Origin: Algoriphagus sp.
GTDB taxonomy: Bacteria > Bacteroidota > Bacteroidia > Cytophagales > Cyclobacteriaceae
Length of the DNA: 64,000 nt
Assembly (NCBI GenBank): GCA_030729785.1
Contig: JANQWS010000053.1
Coordinates: 1-64,000 of the forward strand
Direction of reading: 5' to 3'
The number at the start of each line of letters is the position of its first letter. The stretch's first letter is position 1. The position numbers and the translations under genes were made by a program. The notes beneath the pieces are model-generated. The model saw only the letters and a list, made by a program, of their open reading frames with translations. It did no database searches and had not been told where the DNA came from. Below, one piece after another: positions 17,902-26,206 of the stretch.

Positions 17902-19794
17902 ATGCCAAAAATCAAGAAATTCATTATTGACTTTGATAGCACCTTTACTCGGGTGGAAGCCTTAGACATTTTAGGCGAAATAAGTCTTTCCAATGACCCT
18001 AAGAGAAACGAAAAACTTCAGGCCATTAAAGACATTACCGACAAAGGAATGGACGGCAGTTTAACGTTCAGGGAAAGTTTGGAGCAGCGACTCCAAATTT
18101 TACAAGCCAACAAAAGCCAGATCATGGAATTGATTGTTGCCCTAAAGCAAAAAGTATCTAAATCTTTTGAACGCAATCGTGATTGGCTAAAAGACAATGC
18201 TGCCGATGTATTTATCATTTCGAATGGCTTTAAGGATTTTATAATTCCCATCGTAACCGAATACGGCATCAAAGAAGAAAATGTCTTTGCCAATGATTTT
18301 GTTTACGATCCAACCGGAAAGATTATTGATTTCAATAGAGAAAATCCACTATCCAAGAACAAGGGGAAATCTGAAACCCTTCGATCCATCAATTTGGAGG
18401 GGGATATTTACGTGATTGGCGACGGATATACCGATTATGAAATTAAAGCTTCAGGACTTGCTAATAAATTTTATGCATTCACTGAAAATGTAAATCGCCC
18501 CCAAGTCACAAGTCAGGCAGATCACATTGCACCAAGCTTTGATGAGATTTTGTACATCAACAAGCTAAATACCAAGTTTTCCTATCCCAAAAGCAGAATC
18601 AAGGTTCTCCTACTTGAAAATGTACATCCAATTGCTTTAGAACTACTCAAAGAAGAGGGGTATCAAGTAGAAGTTGCGTCTGGAGCCCTAAGTGAAGAAG
18701 AATTATGTGAAAAAATACGTGGTATTTCAATTTTAGGAATTCGCTCCAAAACTAACGTCACCAAAAAGGTCCTTGAACATGCCAACCGGCTATTAGCAAT
18801 CGGTGCTTTTTGCATAGGCACCAACCAAATTGACTTGGAAGAATGCCAAAAAAGAGGAGTTGCAGTATTCAATGCACCCTTCTCCAATACCCGTTCGGTG
18901 GTAGAAATGGCTATTGCGGAAATCATTTTCTTGATGCGTAGATTTCAAGATAAGTCTGTCGGAATGCATCAAGGAAATTGGGATAAGTCAGCCACAGGAT
19001 CCTTCGAAATTCGCGGTAAAAAATTAGGAATTGTTGGGTACGGAAATATCGGTGCGCAACTTTCTGTTTTGGCTGAAAATCTAGGGATGAATGTCTTCTA
19101 CTACGATGTTATTGAAAGATTGGCACTCGGAAATGCCACCAAGTTAAACTCCCTGGAGGAATTATTAGCCACCTGTGATGTCATCAGTTTACATGTCGAC
19201 GGTAGAAAAGAAAATAAATGCTTAATCGATAAGGATAAGATAGCCAAAATGAAACCTGGGGCATTACTGGTCAACCTTAGCCGAGGTCATGTGGTAGATA
19301 TCCCTGCACTTCGAGATGCAATGCTATCCGGACATATCGGTGGATGTGCAGTAGACGTGTTTCCTGAGGAACCAAAAAACAATAAGGAACCTTTCACATC
19401 AGAACTCATCGGATTACCGAATACTATCCTTACCCCTCATATCGGAGGTAGCACGCTAGAAGCACAAGAAAATATTGCCCGATTCGTTCCTGGTAAGATC
19501 ATGGAATACGTCAATACAGGAAACACGTACAATTCTGTAAACTTCCCCAATATCCAACTGCCCTTTTTGAAAGAAGCTCACCGACTCATTCATCTTCACC
19601 AAAACGAACCCGGAGTATTGGCCAAAATCAACCAGGTGCTCGCCAATTACCAAATCAATATTGTAGGACAGTACCTCAAAACGAATGAAAAAATTGGCTA
19701 TGTAATCACGGATATTGATAAGGTTTACGATGCCGAGGCAATTGAAGCTTTAAAAAATATCCCAGGCACCATCCGATTCAGAACCCTCTATTAA
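17902..19794 (+). CDS. serA: Fusion: HAD phosphatase (SerB-like) + D-3-phosphoglycerate dehydrogenase + ACT-like C-terminus
   Basis: N-terminal DFDST HAD motif and VIGDGYTDYEI; C-terminal GIRSKTNVT, LGIVGYGNIGAQL, LVNLSRGHVVD, LTPHIGGST and terminal ACT-like segment. Confidence 0.93.
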   Translation: MPKIKKFIIDFDSTFTRVEALDILGEISLSNDPKRNEKLQAIKDITDKGMDGSLTFRESLEQRLQILQANKSQIMELIVALKQKVSKSFERNRDWLKDNAADVFIISNGFKDFIIPIVTEYGIKEENVFANDFVYDPTGKIIDFNRENPLSKNKGKSETLRSINLEGDIYVIGDGYTDYEIKASGLANKFYAFTENVNRPQVTSQADHIAPSFDEILYINKLNTKFSYPKSRIKVLLLENVHPIALELLKEEGYQVEVASGALSEEELCEKIRGISILGIRSKTNVTKKVLEHANRLLAIGAFCIGTNQIDLEECQKRGVAVFNAPFSNTRSVVEMAIAEIIFLMRRFQDKSVGMHQGNWDKSATGSFEIRGKKLGIVGYGNIGAQLSVLAENLGMNVFYYDVIERLALGNATKLNSLEELLATCDVISLHVDGRKENKCLIDKDKIAKMKPGALLVNLSRGHVVDIPALRDAMLSGHIGGCAVDVFPEEPKNNKEPFTSELIGLPNTILTPHIGGSTLEAQENIARFVPGKIMEYVNTGNTYNSVNFPNIQLPFLKEAHRLIHLHQNEPGVLAKINQVLANYQINIVGQYLKTNEKIGYVITDIDKVYDAEAIEALKNIPGTIRFRTLY

Positions 19795-19803
19795 GTGCTA
19801 GAA

Positions 19804-19831
19804 TAAAAAAAGCCCTGGAGGGCTTTTTTTA
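19804..19831. terminator. Bidirectional rho-independent terminator between convergent genes
   Basis: aaaaaaagccctggagggctttttttat stem-loop with A and T tracts. Confidence 0.85.
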
Positions 19832-20884
19832 TTTATCTCCATACAACTCTTCGTAGTACGTTTGATAAGCTCCAGAAGTAACTCGGTTCAACCAACCCTC
19901 ATTTTCGAGGTACCAGTCGATTGTCAATTCAATTCCTTCTTCAAACTGCAAGCTAGGCTCCCAGCCCAATTCTTTTTGGATCTTTGTGGCATCGATAGCA
20001 TAGCGTAAATCATGCCCTGCACGATCTTGAACGAAGGTAATCAACTTTTCAGAGGCCCCTAGCTCACGGCCTAGCTTCACATCCATCTTTTGGCACAATA
20101 GGCGGACAATATCTATGTTTTTCCATTCGTTAAAGCCTCCAATGTTGTAGGTCTCCCCTGGTTTCCCTTTGTGGAAAACCACATCAATTGCACGCGCATG
20201 GTCCTTCACAAACAACCAGTCCCGCACATTTTCTCCTTTTCCATAAACAGGCAAGGGTTTGTTGTTTTTAATATTATGGATACACAGCGGAATCAACTTC
20301 TCAGGGAAATGATTGGGGCCATAATTGTTGGAACAATTAGATACTACCGTCTTCATCTTGTACGTATTTGCATAAGCACGCACAAAATGATCCGATGCTG
20401 CCTTAGATGCCGAATATGGTGATTGTGGATCGTAAGCTGTAGTCTCTACAAAAAACCCTCCATCGTGCAGAGATCCATAAACTTCATCTGTAGAAACATG
20501 GTAAAATAAATGCTGATCAAATGCTCCTTCCCAAGCTTTTTTAGCCACATTCAGCAAATTAACTGTACCAAACACATTGGTCCTTACAAAAGCGAGGGGA
20601 TCGGAAATAGAACGATCTACATGAGATTCTGCCGCCAAGTGAATGACATCCGTAATGCAATGCTTTTCAAAAATTGCTTCCAAGACTTGTTCTTCTTGAA
20701 TATCTGCTTTTTCAAAAAAGTAGTTGGGCGCACCTTCCAATTCAGTCAAGTTATCCAAGTTACCCGCATAGGTCAAGGCATCTAAATTGACTATTCGGTA
20801 CTGAGGGTAGGTAGTCACAAAAAGTTTGACTACATGAGAGCCAATAAATCCAGCTCCACCAGTAATTAAAATTGATTTTGACAT
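19829..20884 (-). CDS. rfbB: dTDP-glucose 4,6-dehydratase
   Basis: SDR motif TGGAGFIGSHVV, YHVSTDEVYGSL, YSASKAASDHFVRAY, ERAxD-like DHARAIDVV; start set at MSKSILITGG within longer ORF. Confidence 0.93.
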   Translation of the reverse strand: MSKSILITGGAGFIGSHVVKLFVTTYPQYRIVNLDALTYAGNLDNLTELEGAPNYFFEKADIQEEQVLEAIFEKHCITDVIHLAAESHVDRSISDPLAFVRTNVFGTVNLLNVAKKAWEGAFDQHLFYHVSTDEVYGSLHDGGFFVETTAYDPQSPYSASKAASDHFVRAYANTYKMKTVVSNCSNNYGPNHFPEKLIPLCIHNIKNNKPLPVYGKGENVRDWLFVKDHARAIDVVFHKGKPGETYNIGGFNEWKNIDIVRLLCQKMDVKLGRELGASEKLITFVQDRAGHDLRYAIDATKIQKELGWEPSLQFEEGIELTIDWYLENEGWLNRVTSGAYQTYYEELYGDK

Positions 20885-20888
20885 TTTT

Positions 20889-21938
20889 TTATCGATAAAA
20901 GTTAAGGTACCATTTTGTAAATTCTGCGACACCCTGAGGCACCGTGGTCCTCGGTTGGTACCCGAAATCACGTTCAAGAGGGCTAACATCAGCATGGGTC
21001 TCTACCACATCCCCTGGCTGCATCGGCAATAATTCCTTCTTGGCTTTCTGCCCAAGTCCTTTCTCTATCTCTTCAATAAACAGAAGCAAAGAAACTGGAG
21101 AGGAGTTGCCAATATTGTAAATCTTGTAAGGCGCGGTCGAACTCGATGGATCTGGCTGCTGAGAGTCATAATTTAAGTTGGGAGAGGCCGGCTTTTTTGC
21201 TACTCGGATAATTCCATCCACAATATCCGAGATATAGGTGAAATCTCGTTTCATATTCCCAAAATTAAACACCTGGATGGGATCACCTTTTCGTATCGCA
21301 TCGGCAAAAAGGAAATAAGACATATCCGGTCTTCCCCATGGACCATACACCGTAAAAAAGCGTAAACCAGTTGTCGGAATACCAAAAAGATGACTGTAAC
21401 TGTGAGCCATCAACTCGTTTGCTTTTTTGGAAGCTGCATACAAGGAAATAGGATGATCTACCCCATCTAAAGTAGAAAAAGGCATCTTGGTGTTGCTACC
21501 ATATACAGAACTTGATGAAGCAAAAACCAAATGCTGTACAGGATGGAATCGACAGCATTCCAACAGATTTAAAAACCCAGAAAAATTACTGTGTAAATAA
21601 TCTTCAGGATGTAAAATTGAATTTCGTACACCTGCTTGAGCTGCCAAATGAATCACTAGGTCAAATTTCTCCTGCTCAAAAATCTGGAGTAACCCATCCT
21701 TATCAACCAGATCAAGCTGAATAAATCGGTAGTTGGCTTGTGTAGTTGATTGCGTCAAAACACCTGCAACAACATCCTTTGAGGCAATGCCAGATTCAGC
21801 TAGGCGAGCATACTTCAAATCAATGCTGTAATAAGAATTAATGGAATCTAACCCAACTACTTCTGCTCCCTGACTGAGTAAGTCCTGGACTACATGAAAT
21901 CCAATAAAACCAGCTGCACCGGTAACCAAGTATTTCAT
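20889..21938 (-). CDS. UDP-glucuronate 4-epimerase-like NAD-dependent epimerase
   Basis: VTGAAGFIGFHV, FASSSSVYGSNTKMPF, SLYAASKKANELMAHSYSHLFGIPTTGLRFFTVYGPWGRPDM. Confidence 0.9.
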   Translation of the reverse strand: MKYLVTGAAGFIGFHVVQDLLSQGAEVVGLDSINSYYSIDLKYARLAESGIASKDVVAGVLTQSTTQANYRFIQLDLVDKDGLLQIFEQEKFDLVIHLAAQAGVRNSILHPEDYLHSNFSGFLNLLECCRFHPVQHLVFASSSSVYGSNTKMPFSTLDGVDHPISLYAASKKANELMAHSYSHLFGIPTTGLRFFTVYGPWGRPDMSYFLFADAIRKGDPIQVFNFGNMKRDFTYISDIVDGIIRVAKKPASPNLNYDSQQPDPSSSTAPYKIYNIGNSSPVSLLLFIEEIEKGLGQKAKKELLPMQPGDVVETHADVSPLERDFGYQPRTTVPQGVAEFTKWYLNFYR

Positions 21939-21989
21939 GAGGTATGAATTAAAGTTAAATTTCTAAGTTGTTTATCACTTGCCATATCC

Positions 21990-23126
21990 TCAATTCGTTA
22001 TTGCCTCTTCGTAGCTTCTCAGGTAAAGTTGACTTAACCTCTTCCGATCAAAATTATCTTTCACCTCCTTGTAAAGTGCATCTGCAAAACTGGCCATTAC
22101 ATCCCTTTTCACATAGGAAAACTCCAAGGCTTCTCGAAGGATAGCATGTTCGCCCACAGGAAATATCAGCCCTGTCTTTTGTTGTTGGATAAATGAGGAG
22201 TTCCCCACACAATTGGAACAAATTATTGGAACTTGCATAGCAGCAGCTTCTAGAAGCACATTGGAAAAACCTTCTGTATGAGAGGCCTGTACCACTACAT
22301 CTGCAAGTGCCAGGTGGTGCGCTACATGATCCGTCCAATCAATTTGCACCACACGCGGATGTTCTCGGATGGTGGTCAACGTCTCTTGGGCTAGTCGATT
22401 TTCCTCCAAATCATGCTCTCCAATCAAGACTAGTTTGGAGGTAGAAAGAAACTTAAAATTCAAAAAAGCATGTATTAGTTCTTCCATCCCTTTTTTGGTA
22501 GAAAGTTTCCCCACTGCCAAAATGATAAAATCATTTTCACTCGGCAACATTCGCATGGTTGCAGCCACTAAATGATTTTCCTTCAAGGACTCCCGGTTAA
22601 ACTTATCAAAATCAACGCCTAAGGTTGATCCATTTCCAATTATCCGAAACTTCGAAAAATCAAGATCAGAAAGGCCAGAGAAAAAAGAATACATCCCTGA
22701 AGAATTTACCCAAAGGGCTGTTGCATTCGAAATGGTCCACTTTTCCTTTCGAGTAAGCGTAGCAGATTTCGTAACAGGCATTTCGGTTATGCTGTGAATT
22801 CGATTCGGAATACCTGCATGTTTACCGGCAAGCGTCCCCAAAAACCCCGCCTTAGCCCCAAAACTATGGATCAGATCAGGTTTTTCTCTTTTAATCAATT
22901 GAAACAAATGCCAATACGTGGCGACATCATCAAAAAAATTATCCCCTTTTGAAAAAGAAATTGCTTCGTGGGATACCCCCTCCGCTCGACACATAGAATA
23001 CACTTCCCTCCCATCTCTGCTTACCAAAAGAACTTCCCAACCCTCCTTTTTCAAATAGTTGGGGAAACCAGAAAGGATTGTCCTAAAGGTTAATGGCTCA
23101 GCAGTAATTAAAAGAATTTTGGGCAT
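21990..23126 (-). CDS. Glycosyltransferase family 4
   Basis: IHSFGAKAGFLGTLAGK and C-terminal SHTEGFSNVLLEAAAMQVPIICSNCVGN. Confidence 0.92.
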   Translation of the reverse strand: MPKILLITAEPLTFRTILSGFPNYLKKEGWEVLLVSRDGREVYSMCRAEGVSHEAISFSKGDNFFDDVATYWHLFQLIKREKPDLIHSFGAKAGFLGTLAGKHAGIPNRIHSITEMPVTKSATLTRKEKWTISNATALWVNSSGMYSFFSGLSDLDFSKFRIIGNGSTLGVDFDKFNRESLKENHLVAATMRMLPSENDFIILAVGKLSTKKGMEELIHAFLNFKFLSTSKLVLIGEHDLEENRLAQETLTTIREHPRVVQIDWTDHVAHHLALADVVVQASHTEGFSNVLLEAAAMQVPIICSNCVGNSSFIQQQKTGLIFPVGEHAILREALEFSYVKRDVMASFADALYKEVKDNFDRKRLSQLYLRSYEEAITN

Positions 23127-23564
23127 TTAAACGTGAGGTAACAGATACAAATGTAAAATTTTATCAGAACATCTTGGGAAAATTGAGCCCATGACTTTTG
23201 AGTTCTGACTCCAATTAGTATTTAAGAGGTTTACAAAAAGAAAAATCCAAAAGAAAATAAGTGCCAAGCCACTTTTTATTTGAATTTTTCTAAGAATTAA
23301 TAGTTTGAAAAAAAAGCAGAAATCACTAATCCAATCGGAAAAACCAATCCCACTTTGAACAATTGGATTGGTTTAACTTTAAAATATAATAATAATGCAA
23401 TTTTTTATATTTATTTTTATTTAAAAATATTTTTGAATAGTAATTTTTTTATTAGTTTTATAACGGGTGATAAAATTTTTAAAATTTCTTTTTTTAATCA
23501 AGCTATTTTTATAGGAAGGACTCTTTAGTAATTTTTTCCTTCTTTTACTTTAAACTTTAACGCA

Positions 23565-23592
23565 AAATAGCCTTCTAAGAAAAAGGCTATTT
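23565..23592 (-). terminator. Terminator-like hairpin downstream of TlpA-like gene
   Basis: aaatagcctt ... aaggctattt inverted repeat just past the stop at 23614, followed on the minus strand by T residues. Confidence 0.6.
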
Positions 23593-23613
23593 CCGAATTA
23601 AAATCTAAGTAGA

Positions 23614-24726
23614 TTAATTAAAAATCTCAGCCAATTTAGCCTCAAGACTAGGCCCTCTCAAATCACGCGCAATAATTCGTCCCTCAGGATCAAGCAAATA
23701 GGTAGCTGGAATCGCTTGGATTTGATACAATTCTGCAGCAACAGAATTAAAGTACTTCAAATCTGAAACTTGAGTCCACGCCAATTGATCGTCAGCAATT
23801 GCTTTGATCCAATCTTCCCTACTTCGATCCAATGATACCCCAAAAACTTCAAAGCCTTTTGCGTTGTATTGCTTATACAGGCGAACTACATTGGGATTTT
23901 CTTGCCTACATGGTTTGCACCAAGCTGCCCAAAAATCAATCAAAACATATTTTCCGCGTAGATCAGAAAGCTTGGTGAGTTTTCCATTCGGGTCAGGAAG
24001 CGCAATATCGGGAGCTTCTTGCCCAACTGCCAATGCCCTCATTTCATTCAATTGCTGCTTCATTTGTAAGATCGAAATTGTACCAGGGTACCTCTCATCT
24101 AGCTTATTTATTAACTCATCAATAAATGGAAAATCATTTTGTGGGTTTAATAAGCCTATTGCTGCCAAAGAGGCAAATGAGCTTCCCATGCTTTCAATCA
24201 TTTCCTTGACCCTTCCTACTTGTTGCGACTCCAAAGCCATCGCATCCATTTGAATTTGTTGAATAGCTTCGGTATCGTTTTTACCCATTGCTGCATAATA
24301 ACGCTCATTGAGTTGATTGACGTCAAGCTGATAGGTTTCCATCAATTTTTCCAACTTCAACATTTCTTTACTGTCTTGGGAACCTTCAATTTGAAGACTA
24401 GTTGGATCAGAGAGGTTCAGCTTCACCGACACATCTTCCTTAAAAAGTGCCAATTTTACCAAGCGTTGTCCATAAAGATTTAATTCGTAAAAAGTAGGAG
24501 TAGAAATAGAATCTAGCTCATAAGAAAAATCTCCATTTGGCTGAATAGTAAGGGTATCCAACACTTTAGGCCTACTATCGGTATATTGAGAAAGTACCAC
24601 AATTCCTTGGGGGACATTTTGAAGATTCCCTGTGATGCGTACACTGCCATTCGTAGAATCTGGGCCTCCACAGGAGAACAGCGCAAGGGTGGCACTCAAC
24701 AAAATTCCTAACATAAATTTTTTCAT
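23614..24726 (-). CDS. TlpA family thiol-disulfide oxidoreductase (DUF4369-like N-terminus)
   Basis: Lipobox LFSCGG; FWAAWCKPCRQENPNVVRLY redoxin active site (WCKPC). Confidence 0.92.
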   Translation of the reverse strand: MKKFMLGILLSATLALFSCGGPDSTNGSVRITGNLQNVPQGIVVLSQYTDSRPKVLDTLTIQPNGDFSYELDSISTPTFYELNLYGQRLVKLALFKEDVSVKLNLSDPTSLQIEGSQDSKEMLKLEKLMETYQLDVNQLNERYYAAMGKNDTEAIQQIQMDAMALESQQVGRVKEMIESMGSSFASLAAIGLLNPQNDFPFIDELINKLDERYPGTISILQMKQQLNEMRALAVGQEAPDIALPDPNGKLTKLSDLRGKYVLIDFWAAWCKPCRQENPNVVRLYKQYNAKGFEVFGVSLDRSREDWIKAIADDQLAWTQVSDLKYFNSVAAELYQIQAIPATYLLDPEGRIIARDLRGPSLEAKLAEIFN

Positions 24727-24729
24727 AGT

Positions 24730-26190
24730 TTAATTCGCTAATAATTCATTCAATAGTTGGGTAGCTACTTTTGGATCTGCCTTTCCTTTTGAATTTTTCA
24801 TCAATTCACCCATAAAAAAGCCCAAAAGCCCTTTTTTTCCAGATTTGAATTCAGCAACTTTCTCAGGATTTTTCGCTAAAACTTCTTGTGCTAGTGGCAC
24901 CAAGAAACTTACATCACTTTCTTGAATCAAGTTAAGTTGCTGAGCAATTGCATTAGGTAAAACCCCAGGGCGAAGAATTAGTTCAGGGAAAATTTTCTGA
25001 GAAGCACTAGAAAACGAAACTTGCCCATCCTCAACCATGTCAATTAATTGAGCAAGTGATTCAGGGGCCAAAGGAAAATTGGAAAAGTCAATTCCATGCT
25101 CATTCATATAGGACCGTACAGGACCCATGATCCAATTCGATGCAGCTTTGAAGTGCTTTGAACTTTTGCATAGTGATTCATACCAAGCCGCCATCTCTCT
25201 AGTTTCAGTCAATAAAGCGGCATCGTAACTTGGCAGTTGGTAGACTTCCATGAACTTACGATACAAGACACGAGGCAAAGTGGGCATTTGTTCAGCAACC
25301 TCCTTTATCCACTCCTCCGACAAGACCAATGGGGGTAAATCAGGGTCTGGGAAATAACGGTAATCGTTGAGAGCTTCTTTGGTTCGCATACTTGCAGTGA
25401 AGCAGCCATCTGCATCAAAAGTTCGCGTTTCAGAAATAATCTCCTCCCCCTTTTCCAGCATGTTTACTTGTCGCTCGAATTCAAAGTCAATGGCACGCCC
25501 TAAATTCCTAAAGGAATTCATGTTCTTAACTTCTACCTTCTTCCCTAGGGTGGTCTCTCCTTGACGTCTCACCGAGATATTGGCGTCACAGCGAAGCGAT
25601 CCCTCCTCCATATTCCCATCGCATATACCTAAGTACATAACCAATTTTCGGATTTCAGCCAAAAATGCGACCGCCTCTTCTGCAGAACGGATGCAAGGTT
25701 CTGTGACTATTTCAATTAAAGCTGTTCCAGCTCGGTTAAAATCAACCCAACTTTCTGCTCGCTCAGGTGAATGGATCAGCTTACCGGCATCCTCTTCCAA
25801 ATGAATTCGGTTTAACTGTACGAGACACTCCAAACCATCTTCTAGAGTTACCGCAACCTGGCCTCCCAAACAAATCGGGGCTTTATCTTGAGTGATTTGA
25901 TATCCTTTGGGTAAATCTGGATAGAAATAATTTTTACGATCAAAGCTAGAAACTCTATTTACCCGACATGCGCAGGCCAATCCCATGCGCACAGCAAAGT
26001 TAACTGCCTGTAAATTTACCTTTGGGAGAGTGCCTGGATGACCTAGGGAAATTACAGAAACCTGGGTATTGGCTTTCGCACCAAAACTGCTCGCATCTGC
26101 AGCAAATAGTTTACTTGCAGTTGCCAGCTGGGCATGAACTTCTAAGCCCACCACCAATTGGTACTTATCTGTTAATTCCTGAGTTTCCAT
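24730..26190 (-). CDS. gatB: Aspartyl/glutamyl-tRNA amidotransferase subunit B
   Basis: VVGLEVHAQL, FDRKNYFYPDLPKGYQITQ, DFNRAGTALIEIVTEP. Confidence 0.97.
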   Translation of the reverse strand: METQELTDKYQLVVGLEVHAQLATASKLFAADASSFGAKANTQVSVISLGHPGTLPKVNLQAVNFAVRMGLACACRVNRVSSFDRKNYFYPDLPKGYQITQDKAPICLGGQVAVTLEDGLECLVQLNRIHLEEDAGKLIHSPERAESWVDFNRAGTALIEIVTEPCIRSAEEAVAFLAEIRKLVMYLGICDGNMEEGSLRCDANISVRRQGETTLGKKVEVKNMNSFRNLGRAIDFEFERQVNMLEKGEEIISETRTFDADGCFTASMRTKEALNDYRYFPDPDLPPLVLSEEWIKEVAEQMPTLPRVLYRKFMEVYQLPSYDAALLTETREMAAWYESLCKSSKHFKAASNWIMGPVRSYMNEHGIDFSNFPLAPESLAQLIDMVEDGQVSFSSASQKIFPELILRPGVLPNAIAQQLNLIQESDVSFLVPLAQEVLAKNPEKVAEFKSGKKGLLGFFMGELMKNSKGKADPKVATQLLNELLAN

Positions 26191-26206
26191 TTGGTAGGAG
26201 GATCAA

